Assembly (NCBI GenBank): GCA_963822955.1
Contig: CAWGJS010000007.1
Span: 1,054,001 to 1,118,000, forward strand
Source of the DNA: JAJYUU01 sp963822955
GTDB taxonomy: Bacteria; Actinomycetota; Actinomycetes; Streptosporangiales; Streptosporangiaceae
DNA length: 64,000 nt
Direction: 5' to 3'
The notes below the pieces were generated by a model. It saw nothing but the letters and a program-made list of their open reading frames with translations. It did not search any database and was not told the origin of the DNA. Positions 25,321 through 33,226 of this stretch are shown piece by piece (position 1 is the stretch's first letter; the number at the start of each line of letters is the position of its first letter). Both the position numbers and the translations under genes were made by a program.

Positions 25321-26367
25321 CTACCGGCCTGACCAGGCGGCTGCTGACCGGACGGGCGCCGGCACCGGCGTCCGCGGCGGGAAGAACTGACCGCGCGCCA
25401 TCGCGATGACGCTGCGGACCGCGATAGCGGCAACGAGCAGGGTGACCAGGCCCAGCACGACGGCGGCGTAGCCGGTGGTCCCGGCCGGCCGGGTCGCAGC
25501 AAGCCACATCAGAGCATCGATCGCCGCAGCTGCCGCGGTGAAGGTAAATGCCCAGAATCCGAGCGTGAACCTCAGCCGGGCGTAGAGCGGGAGCAACCGA
25601 ATCTGAACCACCAGCATCAGCACGGCGTAACCGCCGAGTGCGGCAGCTATGAAGTTGATCTTGCCGCCCGTTATGCCGAAGTACGCCACTCCCGCCACCA
25701 CGGGCGGCGCCAGCTGGATAGCCAGGCTCGGCACCAGCGGCGGCGGCAGCGCGGGGCGGATGATCAGCCGGTTCAGCACCAGCGCGGCCACCAGTATCCA
25801 GCAGAAGATGCCGATCCCGAACGCGGCCTCGGCGATCGCGTGCAGGCCGACGAGAGCGGCACAGTAGGCACCCACGAAGCCACCGGCCACCGTGGGCAGG
25901 TAATAGCCGGGGTGGACACGATCGTGGGGAACGCCCGCATAGATCCACTCGCCGGTCAGCCACCCGCCCAGCAGCACCGCCAGCGCCAGGAAGATGACGA
26001 CCATGATCCGCCCGGCCGCGAACGCGAATCTGGACAGCGCTACGGCAAGAATCATCGGGGCGATCACCGTCAGCGGGATGAACGGTGACAGCGCCCCGTC
26101 GCGCCAGTCGCCCAGAACCTGGGCCGGGCCCTGAGCCAGGTACCCGACGACCAGGACAACCCAGACAGCCGCCGCCAGGATGAAGATCGCGTCCGGCACG
26201 GCCGCAGGGATGCCAAGTGGCTTCACCGCTGTCTGCCAGGCAGCACCCAGGCCGGCCAGGCCGAAAGCCATGCTGAACGCGGGCGGCGGAATGCGCGGCA
26301 GGCGCCGGGCACGACGATCGCCGTCATCAGCACTGATAGCGCTCATACCGGGCATCGGAGTCCTCAC
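25321..26367 (-). CDS. TehA/Mae1 (SLAC1-type) anion channel or exporter
   Basis: 348 residues with ten membrane spans. The N-terminus RIPPPAFSMAFGLAGLGAAW is the conserved first helix of the tellurite-resistance/dicarboxylate transporter family, and HPGYYLPTVAGGFVGAYCAA matches its third/fifth helix with the kinked Pro and pore Phe region. The later ITGGKINFIAAALGGYAVLM and LRFTLGFWAFTFTAAAAAID complete the five-fold hairpin plan. These are anion channels or C4-dicarboxylate/tellurite-associated transporters. Nothing nearby narrows the substrate. Start at the ATG at 26367; a downstream Met (PGMSAIS) is possible. Confidence 0.78.
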   Translation of the reverse strand: MRTPMPGMSAISADDGDRRARRLPRIPPPAFSMAFGLAGLGAAWQTAVKPLGIPAAVPDAIFILAAAVWVVLVVGYLAQGPAQVLGDWRDGALSPFIPLTVIAPMILAVALSRFAFAAGRIMVVIFLALAVLLGGWLTGEWIYAGVPHDRVHPGYYLPTVAGGFVGAYCAALVGLHAIAEAAFGIGIFCWILVAALVLNRLIIRPALPPPLVPSLAIQLAPPVVAGVAYFGITGGKINFIAAALGGYAVLMLVVQIRLLPLYARLRFTLGFWAFTFTAAAAAIDALMWLAATRPAGTTGYAAVVLGLVTLLVAAIAVRSVIAMARGQFFPPRTPVPAPVRSAAAWSGR

Positions 26368-26599
26368 GGTTGCCGAATTCCCGACCTCTGCTCAGACAGA
26401 CGGTGATCTGGCGATGACGCTCCGGTGGTCCTTCCCCCGTCGGCGGCTGCTAACGGCTCAGGCCGATGATTTTGGCGAAGCCGGATGTCCATCGCAGGCC
26501 CCGTCGATCGTCGTACGTTAGAGAACGCCGGATCGGAGAACTCGCCGGCGGCCAGGACATTGATCAGCCGTCCGGCGTGACGGATGACGAGGAGCTGAG

Positions 26600-27715
26600 A
26601 TGAGCGGCGTACGGGTACTCGTCGGCACGCGCAAGGGCGCGTTCGTGCTGACGGCTGACGGCAAGCGAGAGCAGTGGGACATCAGGGGGCCGCATTTCTC
26701 CGGCTGGGAGATCTACCACGTCAAGGGCTCGCCCGCGGATTCCAGCCGGCTGTACGCATCGCAGACCAGCGGCTGGTCCGGTCAGGTGGTACAGCGCTCC
26801 GACGACGGCGGCGTGACCTGGGAAGCGGTAAACAACCAGTTCAGCTACGACGGCACGCCCGGCACGCATCAGTGGTACGACGGCACGCCGCATCCCTGGG
26901 AGTTCGAGCGGGTCTGGCATCTCGAACCGTCACTCGACGATCCGGACGCGGTCTATGCCGGTGTCGAGGACGCCGGCCTGTTCAAGTCGGAAGACGGCGG
27001 CGACAGCTGGCAGGAACTACCCGGCCTGCGCGGGCACGGCACGGGCTCATCATGGCAGCCGGGCGCGGGAGGGATGTGCCTGCACACCATCATCCTGGAC
27101 CCGACGCGACCGAACCGGATGTTCGCGGCCATCTCGGCCGCTGGCGCGTTCAGGTCCGACGACAGCGGCCAGACCTGGCGGCCGGTCAACCGAGGCCTGC
27201 ACTCCGAGGGCATCCCGGACGAGGACGCTGAGGTCGGCCACTGCGTGCACCGGATCGCCATGCACCCCTCCCGGCCCGAGGTGCTCTACATGCAGAAGCA
27301 CTGGGACGTGATGCGCAGCGACGACGCCGGCGAGTCCTGGCGCGAGATCAGCGGCAACCTGCCAACCGATTTCGGCTTCCCGATCGATGTGCACGCGCAC
27401 GAGCCGGAGACCATCTACGTCGTCCCGATCACCAGTGACTCCGAGCACTTCCCGCCCGACGGGCGACTGCGCGTGTATCGCAGCCGCACCGGCGGGGATG
27501 AGTGGGAGCCGCTGACCGCCGGGCTGCCGCAGCAAAACTGCTACGTCAACGTGTACCGCGACGCGATGGCGGTCGACTCACTGGACGAGTGCGGCATCTA
27601 CTTCGGCACCACGGGCGGACAGGTGTACGCCTCTGCCGATGCCGGTGACCACTGGGCGCCGATCGTCAGGGACCTGCCCGCCGTGCTCTCTGTCGAGGTG
27701 CAGACGCTGCCATGA
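26600..27715 (+). CDS. BNR/WD40-YVTN-like beta-propeller protein
   Basis: 371 residues from the ATG at 26600. It contains several Asp-box (BNR) turns of the S-x-D-x-G-x-T-W type: VQRSDDGGVTWEAV, LFKSEDGGDSWQELPG, AFRSDDSGQTWRPVN, VMRSDDAGESWREISG and a last VYASADAGDHWAP, spaced 60-70 residues apart as propeller blades. There is no signal peptide, so it is cytoplasmic, unlike sialidases with the same boxes. Its stop overlaps the start of a MoaD/ThiS-like gene by 4 bases (ATGA), a pairing that suggests the two proteins act together. The ligand or partner is unknown. Confidence 0.8.
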   Translation: MSGVRVLVGTRKGAFVLTADGKREQWDIRGPHFSGWEIYHVKGSPADSSRLYASQTSGWSGQVVQRSDDGGVTWEAVNNQFSYDGTPGTHQWYDGTPHPWEFERVWHLEPSLDDPDAVYAGVEDAGLFKSEDGGDSWQELPGLRGHGTGSSWQPGAGGMCLHTIILDPTRPNRMFAAISAAGAFRSDDSGQTWRPVNRGLHSEGIPDEDAEVGHCVHRIAMHPSRPEVLYMQKHWDVMRSDDAGESWREISGNLPTDFGFPIDVHAHEPETIYVVPITSDSEHFPPDGRLRVYRSRTGGDEWEPLTAGLPQQNCYVNVYRDAMAVDSLDECGIYFGTTGGQVYASADAGDHWAPIVRDLPAVLSVEVQTLP

Positions 27716-28008
27716 TCCGTGTCGTGCTGCCCGCTCACCTGCGCAGGCTGGCCCGGATCGACGGCGAGGTCCGGCTCGACATCGCCGGCCAGGTGAGCCA
27801 GCGCTCGGTACTGGACGCACTCGAGGCCAGCTACCCGATGCTGCGCGGCACGATCCGGGATCACGACAGCAAGCGGCGCCGGGCGTTCATCCGGTTCTTC
27901 GCCTGCGAGGAGGACCTGTCGCATGAGGAGCCTGACGCCCCGCTGCCGGCCGCCGTCATCAGCGGGGCTGAGCCGTTCCTCATCGTCGGCGCAATGGCGG
28001 GCGGCTAG
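27712..28008 (+). CDS. MoaD/ThiS-family beta-grasp protein ending in Gly-Gly
   Basis: 98 residues: MIRVVLPAHLRRLARIDGEV, then VSQRSVLDALEASYPMLRGT, and a C-terminus LIVGAMAGG. The fold order and the terminal di-glycine are those of MoaD, ThiS and related sulphur-carrier or conjugating proteins, in which the last Gly is adenylated and then thiocarboxylated or ligated. No MoeB/ThiF E1-like enzyme, moaE or thiamine gene is in the window. It is translationally coupled to the beta-propeller gene, so a joint role is likely but undefined. It overlaps the end of a truncated aldolase gene on the other strand by 4 bases. Confidence 0.8.
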   Translation: MIRVVLPAHLRRLARIDGEVRLDIAGQVSQRSVLDALEASYPMLRGTIRDHDSKRRRAFIRFFACEEDLSHEEPDAPLPAAVISGAEPFLIVGAMAGG

Positions 28009-28331
28009 ACCTGGCCGCGGGCCTTCAGGTGCAGCCACAGCCGCGGCCGGTGGCTGGGCCGGGCAATCGCGGCCACCTCGGGCCGGGCGGCATACACGGC
28101 GAGGTGGGCCCAGGCCTCGGCCGGCGCACCTGGCGGCAGCGATGTCGCGGCGAGATCGACCTCGACGAGGTCAGCCGCGGTTACCAGCCCGAGGTCGGCT
28201 GGCGGCGTGATCAGCATGGCTGACCCAGTCCGCTCCGACACGTGCCCGAATGCGCTGACCAGGCCGAGGACCGACAGAACACGGCTGGCCTCGGCCACCT
28301 CGTTCCCAGGCAGTTGCACTTGACTGTTCAT
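28005..28331 (-). pseudogene. Truncated class II aldolase/adducin-family gene
   Basis: 108 residues that match only the first half of a class II aldolase: ASRVLSVLGLVSAFGHVSER carries the 'fGHvS.R' substrate loop and LITPPADLGLVTAADLVEVD follows. The family is normally 200 residues or more with zinc-binding His-x-His and a third His; the chain stops at PEVAAIARPSHRPRLWLHLK before any of them. An aldolase or dehydratase function is therefore not possible as written. The frame is open and in good codon usage, so truncation looks recent, probably a deletion that also brought in the SDR remnant next door. Confidence 0.6.
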
Positions 28332-28414
28332 TCAGCTTGCCGACCGACTGCGGGCTGGGGGCGGCGCGGGCTTGTGCCATCGTCTGGGCGGCATTCCCCC
28401 GCGACACGGTCGGT

Positions 28415-28541
28415 CATGCCCGGTGGCCGTAACATCGCGCCGGAAGAGGTCGCGGCCGCTGTCACTTTCCTCGCATCCGGCGGCGCTAGCGGCATCAACG
28501 GCGCTGATCTTCACGTCGACCCCGGACTGAGCCAGCTCTGA
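28415..28541 (+). pseudogene. Short-chain dehydrogenase (SDR) C-terminal remnant
   Basis: The piece MPGGRNIAPEEVAAAVTFLA followed by SGGASGINGADLHVDPGLSQ is the last 40 residues of a classical SDR ('G..eEvA.av.fLaS..as.i.G..l.VdgG'). The Rossmann fold, the Tyr-x-x-x-Lys and all the rest are missing, and the upstream frame to 28242 is unlike any protein. It marks a deletion junction between 28331 and 28415. Confidence 0.65.
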
Positions 28542-28612
28542 CCCTCCGGCGACCGCAGGCAGCCACGGCGTGCGGCCGCTGCCAGGCGGGCTGGACGGAC
28601 TAGGGTCGTTAG

Positions 28613-29809
28613 ATGTCACAGCCGCATGGGCGAGGGCATCGCGCCAGGTACCCGGTGGGCGCATCGGTGATTGTTGCCGAGCTGGCGACCGATCCGCATC
28701 CGGTGCTGCGACGACTACGGGAAGCCGAGCCGGTGTCGTGGCTGCCAGCCATCGGCGGCTGGCTGGTGACCCGCGCCGACCTCGCCGACCGGGCGCTACG
28801 CGATCCCGGCTCCTTCACCGTCGACGATCCGCGCTTCACCACCGCCCGCGTCGTCGGGCCGAGCATGCTCTCACTCGACGGCACCGAGCACCGGCGCCAT
28901 CGCGACCCCTTCGCCAGGGCGCTGCGCGTTCAGCAGACTCAGGCGCTGCTGGCCGAGTCGGCGGCAAACCAGGCCGCGCGGCTCGTCGCCGAACTGGCAT
29001 CCGGCCACGGGGAGGCCGAGCTGCGGCGCGGCCTGGCCGGGCAGCTGGCCGTCGCGGTGATGGCAGACATGCTCGGCCTGGACGCCAAGCCGGCTCAGCT
29101 GCTCGGCTGGTATGACGCGATCGTCGCCGGGGTTTCTGCGCTCTCGGTGCCTGACGCGGTCGTCGCCGACACGGCTTCGACCGCGTTCGGCGAGCTGAGC
29201 GCCAGTGTCGAGGCGACGCTCGCACAGCCAGCAGAGCCGTCGGTACTGAGCGCTGCGACCGGCTCGCTATCGGCTGCGGAGATCGTGTCCAACGCGGCCG
29301 TCATGCTCTTCGGCGGCATTGAGACCACCGAGGGCATGATCTGCAACGCGGTCTGGTACCTGCTTCGCGACCAGGCCGCATGGCGCGCTGCGCTAGCTGA
29401 CCGCCGCCTGATTGGCAATGCGGTGGAGGAAGCACTCCGGCTGGAGCCTGCCGCCGCGGTCGTGGACCGGTATGCGACCGTGGATGTCACACTGGGCGCT
29501 GCCGAGATCCGCTCCGGCGACCTCGTGAGGGTCTCCCTCACGGCGGCGAACCGCGATCCGGCCGTTTTCACCGATCCCGACCGCTTCGACATGCATCGCG
29601 GGAACGCGCGGCAGCACCGGGCGTTTGCCGTCGGCCCGCACTTTTGCGTGGGAGCGCAGCTGGCCCGGACCGAGGCGGTCGCAGCTATCAGCGCGCTGCT
29701 CGACCGGCTCCCTGACCTGCGGCTCGATTCCGGCCGGCCAAGCACGCCACAGGGTCTGGTGTTCCGTAAGCCCCCGGCACTGCACGTCCGCTGGAACGGC
29801 AGTGAATGA
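28613..29809 (+). CDS. Cytochrome P450
   Basis: 398 residues, the size of a soluble bacterial class I P450. The I-helix is AAVMLFGGIETTEGMI, with GGIETT in place of the classical A/G-G-x-D/E-T-T; the K-helix ExxR is VEEALRLEPAAAVVDRY; the haem loop is FAVGPHFCVGAQLARTEA with the axial Cys. The Phe-x-x-G-x-x-x-C pattern is present, although an H occupies the usual Arg/His spot. It needs a ferredoxin and reductase that are not encoded here. There is no good ribosome-binding site before the ATG at 28613; translation may be leaderless. Its stop overlaps a C5 DNA methyltransferase start (ATGA). Substrate unknown. Confidence 0.87.
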   Translation: MSQPHGRGHRARYPVGASVIVAELATDPHPVLRRLREAEPVSWLPAIGGWLVTRADLADRALRDPGSFTVDDPRFTTARVVGPSMLSLDGTEHRRHRDPFARALRVQQTQALLAESAANQAARLVAELASGHGEAELRRGLAGQLAVAVMADMLGLDAKPAQLLGWYDAIVAGVSALSVPDAVVADTASTAFGELSASVEATLAQPAEPSVLSAATGSLSAAEIVSNAAVMLFGGIETTEGMICNAVWYLLRDQAAWRAALADRRLIGNAVEEALRLEPAAAVVDRYATVDVTLGAAEIRSGDLVRVSLTAANRDPAVFTDPDRFDMHRGNARQHRAFAVGPHFCVGAQLARTEAVAAISALLDRLPDLRLDSGRPSTPQGLVFRKPPALHVRWNGSE

Positions 29810-30801
29810 GGCTAGGCTGCGAAGCTGTGCACGTGCGTGAGCTGACGGTCGTGGAGATCTGCGCCAGCGCCGGCGGTCAGGCGCTCGGTCTCGAGCAGGC
29901 CGGCTTCAGCCACGCCGCAGCGGTCGAGATCGATGCTGACGCGTGCGAGACGCTCCGCCGCAACCGCGGCGCGGACTGGAAGATCGTCGAAGCCGACGTC
30001 GCCGGCCTGGACGGCCGCGGATATGCCGGGGTCGCCCTGTTCGCCGGCGGTGTGCCCTGCCCGCCGTTTTCGATCGCGGGGAAGCAGCTGGGTGAGGCCG
30101 ACGAGCGCGACCTGTTCCCGGAGGCGCTGCGGCTGATCGCCGAGATCCGCCCGCGCGCAGTTCTGCTGGAGAACGTCCGCGGCCTGGCAACGGCCAGATT
30201 TGACAACTACCGGGACCAGGTTCGCGGGCGGCTGGCCGACCTCGGGTTCAGCACGTGGTGGAAGCTGGTCAACGCGAGTGACTACGGCGTGCCGCAGCTG
30301 CGGCCGCGACTCGTCCTGGTCGGGATCGCGACGCCGTGGGCGGCCGGCTTCCGCTGGCCCGAGCCGACGCCGACTCCGCCACCGACGGTCGGCGCAACGC
30401 TCGCCAGCCTGATGGAATCGGCAGGCTGGCCCGGGGCGCGCGACTGGGCGCTGCGGGCGGGCGGGATCGCGCCCACCATCGTCGGAGGCAGCAAGAAACA
30501 CGGCGGCCCGGACCTCGGCCCCACCCGCGCCCGAGCCGCCTGGCGCGAACTAGGCGTAGACGGTCTCGGCATCGCTGATGATCCGCCCGGCCCTAACTTC
30601 CCGCCCAGCCAGCTGCCGAAGCTGACTATCGCGATGGTGGCCCGGCTGCAGGGCTTCCCGGACGGCTGGCACTTCAGCGGCCGCAAGACGGCGGCCTACC
30701 GGCAGGTCGGCAACGCATTCCCGCCGCCCGTCGCCAGGGCAGTGGGCAGCGCTATTGCCGCCGCTCTGACCGGAGCCGGGCCAGCAGACTGCGCCTGGTA
30801 G
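29806..30801 (+). CDS. DNA (cytosine-5-)-methyltransferase
   Basis: 331 residues. Catalytic motifs appear in order: motif I as VVEICASAGGQALGLEQAGF (a variant of FAGxGG), motif IV GGVPCPPFSIAGKQ with the nucleophilic Cys, motif VI LLENVRGL, motif VIII VPQLRPRLVLVGI, motif IX LTIAMVARLQGFPDGWHF and motif X YRQVGNAFPPPVARAVGSAI. The target-recognition region between VIII and IX is short (about 90 residues). It methylates C5 of cytosine in duplex DNA. There is no restriction endonuclease, Vsr or specificity subunit beside it, so it is an orphan or solitary methylase. It is coupled to the P450 by an ATGA overlap and overlaps the end of the next, convergent gene by 50 bases. Confidence 0.87.
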   Translation: MRLGCEAVHVRELTVVEICASAGGQALGLEQAGFSHAAAVEIDADACETLRRNRGADWKIVEADVAGLDGRGYAGVALFAGGVPCPPFSIAGKQLGEADERDLFPEALRLIAEIRPRAVLLENVRGLATARFDNYRDQVRGRLADLGFSTWWKLVNASDYGVPQLRPRLVLVGIATPWAAGFRWPEPTPTPPPTVGATLASLMESAGWPGARDWALRAGGIAPTIVGGSKKHGGPDLGPTRARAAWRELGVDGLGIADDPPGPNFPPSQLPKLTIAMVARLQGFPDGWHFSGRKTAAYRQVGNAFPPPVARAVGSAIAAALTGAGPADCAW

Positions 30802-31363
30802 CTGGCTCGGGTCCGACGTCGTTCTGGCTGACCACCTCGAAGGCCGCCGGCAACAGCGCGGCAGGCTCTCCCGGACCGACGCACCACTCCGCCGGCAGCT
30901 GCGGGTGGTCGCGGCGGGCAGCCTCGGTGAGCGCCTCCCAGCCGATCATGCCGCCGGGGCGCACCGCGCGGCACGCAGCGGAGAAGGTACCGCGATCCCA
31001 GTAGCCGGTGCACAGCACGAGCGCGTATCCGGCCGGGTCCGGCCTCCACCCGTCAAGATCGGCCAGCACGAGCGTGATGCGGCCGGCCAGGTTCCGGCGC
31101 CGGGCCTCCTGCTCGAGCAGACCGAGGGCAACGTCAGAGGCGTCCACCGCGGTCACCAGCCGACCGGCCGCGGCAGCCAGCAGGGCGCTGCCCGACGGCC
31201 CGCAAGCGAGGTCCGCTACCGGCCCGTCCGGCAGCGGCATCGACAGTGCCCGGACGGCCAGGGGATGAGGGCTGAACGACGGCGCGTAGCCCGCGGCGCA
31301 GTACCGCTCGTTCCAGCGGAGGCGGTCCAAGTGATCGGCGAGTGCAGCGGGGATCCGGGGCAT
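30752..31363 (-). CDS. Class I SAM-dependent methyltransferase
   Basis: 203 residues from the ATG at 31361-31363 (MPRIPAALADHLDRLRWNER); a Met seven codons upstream is an alternative. Motif I is VADLACGPSGSALLAAAAGR (D-x-x-x-G-x-G pattern), the motif II acid is VTAVDASDVALGLL, and LVLADLDGWRPDPAGYALVL and AVRPGGMIGWEAL follow as motifs for the adenosine and late strand. Substrate unknown; the small size suggests a small-molecule or thiol target. Its 3' end overlaps the DNA methyltransferase on the other strand by 50 bases. Confidence 0.75.
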   Translation of the reverse strand: MPRIPAALADHLDRLRWNERYCAAGYAPSFSPHPLAVRALSMPLPDGPVADLACGPSGSALLAAAAGRLVTAVDASDVALGLLEQEARRRNLAGRITLVLADLDGWRPDPAGYALVLCTGYWDRGTFSAACRAVRPGGMIGWEALTEAARRDHPQLPAEWCVGPGEPAALLPAAFEVVSQNDVGPEPATRRSLLARLRSERRQ

Positions 31364-31447
31364 GCTGCCTAGCCCGCCCGCCATCCGGATGGCCCTAGCA
31401 TGTTCTGCAGACTACCGAGCCCCCGAGCGGGCGCCGAGCGGAGGAAC

Positions 31448-32221
31448 ATGACCCGGCCCAGCATGAGCCAGGTGAAGTCGGAGGGCCAGCCGCGCTGGGT
31501 CGTCGATCGCGTGAATGACGAGCACCTCTTCGGCCGCCTGTACATGCGCAAGATCTCGCCGCGTGCGACCTGGGTCTTCGCCCGCCTGGGCTGGTCACCC
31601 AACGCAGTGACGCTGGCATTTATCGTCTGCGGCGTCGCGGCCGGCGTGGTGCTGGCCTTCGGCGGCCTGGTCACGGCGATCGTCGCGACCGTGCTGGTCC
31701 AGCTCGCCCTGCTGTTTGACTGCTCGGACGGCGAGCTCGCCCGGCTCACCAAGCGGACTTCGGCGAGCGGCATCTACCTGGACAGGGTCGGCCACTACCT
31801 GTGCGAGGTCGCGATGCTGGCCGGGCTCGGCGTGCGGGCGCAGGGGACCCTGACCATCTCCGGCACGTACGTGACCGCCGGCCTCGCGGCGGCCGTCCTG
31901 GCCTGCCTGGTCAAGGCCGAGACCGACAACGTCATCATCGCCAGGGCGGTCCAGGGCCTGCCGCCGGCGCACGACAACCAGGCCCTGCAGCCGCGCGGCT
32001 CCGGGCTGGCCCTGGCCCGCCGCGTCGCGAGCGTGCTGAAGGTCCACCGGATTATCCAGCAGATCGAGCTGTCGGTGCTGGTGCTACTCGCCGCCATCGC
32101 CGACCAGATCCGCGGCGGCCTGCTCGCCACCAGGGTGCTGCTCGTGGCCTGCCTGATCGTGGCCGCGCTGATGGTGGTCGCGCACCTGCTGGCGATCATG
32201 GCCTCCAGGCGCCTGTCATGA
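31448..32221 (+). CDS. CDP-alcohol phosphatidyltransferase
   Basis: 257 residues from the ATG at 31448, preceded by GGAGG; the upstream frame is not needed. The signature of the family, D-x2-D-G-x2-A-R-x(8,9)-G-x3-D-x3-D, is present as DCSDGELARLTKRTSASG followed by IYLDRVGH (the last Asp of the classical motif is replaced by His). Six hydrophobic segments surround it. These integral membrane enzymes join a CDP-activated lipid or alcohol to a second alcohol, giving phospholipids or phosphodiester-linked head groups. It is 10 bases upstream of a GT2 gene, so the product is likely glycosylated further. Exact lipid unknown. Confidence 0.82.
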   Translation: MTRPSMSQVKSEGQPRWVVDRVNDEHLFGRLYMRKISPRATWVFARLGWSPNAVTLAFIVCGVAAGVVLAFGGLVTAIVATVLVQLALLFDCSDGELARLTKRTSASGIYLDRVGHYLCEVAMLAGLGVRAQGTLTISGTYVTAGLAAAVLACLVKAETDNVIIARAVQGLPPAHDNQALQPRGSGLALARRVASVLKVHRIIQQIELSVLVLLAAIADQIRGGLLATRVLLVACLIVAALMVVAHLLAIMASRRLS

Positions 32222-32231
32222 GGACACATCC

Positions 32232-33092
32232 GTGAAGCTCTCGTGCGTGATCATCACCATGGGGACGCGGCCGGCTGAGCTGGAACGGGCCATTGCCAGC
32301 ACCGAGCCGCTGCGCGCCGATGGCGTGGAGCTCGTTCTAGTCGGGAACGGGGCCGACCTCCCCCCGGTGCCCGACGACGTACGGACGCTCCGGCTGCCGG
32401 AGAACCTGGGCGTGGCCGGCGGCCGCAACGCCGGTCTCGAGGCCAGCTCCGGCGACGTGGTGATCTTCCTCGATGACGACGGCTGGTTCTCCGACCCGGG
32501 CATCGCCAAGCACGTGGCCGGGCGGTTCGCGGCTGATCCCCGGCTGGCGGTGCTCGCCTTCCGGGTCGTCGACCCCACTGGCGGCACCGGCGTCCGCTGG
32601 CATGTGCCGCGCCTGCGAGCTGGAGATCCGGACCGGTCGTCGGTCGTGACGACCTTCGTCGGGGCCGGATTCGCGGCCCGCCGCTCGGCGTATCTCGAGG
32701 CCGGCGGCCTGCCAGCCGGCTTCTTCTTCGCGCACGAGGAAACCGACCTGGCCTGGCAGCTCATCCAGCGCGGGTACACCCTCGAATACGACGCCGAGGC
32801 TCAGATGTGCCATCCGCCGGTGTCGAACGCGCGGCACGACATCTGGTACCGCTACGACGGCCGGAACCGGGTCCTGCTCGCCCGGCGGAACCTGCCCTGG
32901 CTGCTCGCCGCCGCCTACCTGCTCGACTGGACGCTGCTGACCGTGATCCGAGAGCGGCGGACACCTGGCGCACTGCGGACCTGGTTCAGGGGATGCGCCG
33001 AGGGCTGGCGGATGGATCCGGGCCAGCGGCGGCCCATCTCGCTGCGAACCGTGTGGCGGATGACCAGGGCCGGCCGCCCGCCGATCATCTGA
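32232..33092 (+). CDS. Family 2 glycosyltransferase
   Basis: 286 residues starting at a GTG 10 bases after the phosphatidyltransferase stop. The GT-A fold opens KLSCVIITMGTRPAELERAI; NLGVAGGRNAGLEASSGDVV precedes VIFLDDDGWF, the DxD-like metal/nucleotide site. GFAARRSAYLEAGGLPAGFF, then FAHEETDLAWQLIQRGY, contains the catalytic-base 'ED/ETD' motif of GT2 enzymes. No membrane span is evident except perhaps LLAAAYLLDWTLLTV. It would add a sugar to a lipid or glycan head group, probably the product of its operon partner. Confidence 0.83.
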   Translation: MKLSCVIITMGTRPAELERAIASTEPLRADGVELVLVGNGADLPPVPDDVRTLRLPENLGVAGGRNAGLEASSGDVVIFLDDDGWFSDPGIAKHVAGRFAADPRLAVLAFRVVDPTGGTGVRWHVPRLRAGDPDRSSVVTTFVGAGFAARRSAYLEAGGLPAGFFFAHEETDLAWQLIQRGYTLEYDAEAQMCHPPVSNARHDIWYRYDGRNRVLLARRNLPWLLAAAYLLDWTLLTVIRERRTPGALRTWFRGCAEGWRMDPGQRRPISLRTVWRMTRAGRPPII

Positions 33093-33120
33093 CGCCAGTC
33101 CCGTCGGGACGGCCACCCGT

Positions 33121-33190
33121 ACATCCTTAAGGTTTCCTGCCCGCAAAACGGGCAAATCGATCGCCTTAGCGCGGGAAACTTTAAGGATGT
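33121..33190. repeat. Nested inverted repeat between convergent genes
   Basis: Outer arms ACATCCTTAAGGTTTCC (33121-33137) and GGAAACTTTAAGGATGT (33174-33190) pair over 17 bases with a single mismatch. Inside, TGCCCG-CAAAA-CGGGCA (33138-33154) forms a second perfect hairpin directly next to the left arm. A further GTCCC/GGGAC hairpin lies at 33098-33110 after the glycosyltransferase stop. The AT-rich outer arms stand out from 70% G+C surroundings. It could be a bidirectional terminator for the glycosyltransferase and hutH, or a miniature mobile element. Confidence 0.6.
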
Positions 33191-33226
33191 CAGCGCGGCG
33201 CGGAGAAGTTTAGGCGCCCTGGGCCC

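Noticed and set aside
24302..25963. 553-codon minus-strand frame across zwf and the TehA-like gene
   Set aside because: It is antisense to zwf and out of frame with the TehA-like gene; Arg/Pro/Gly-rich with no domain. It is a product of high G+C.
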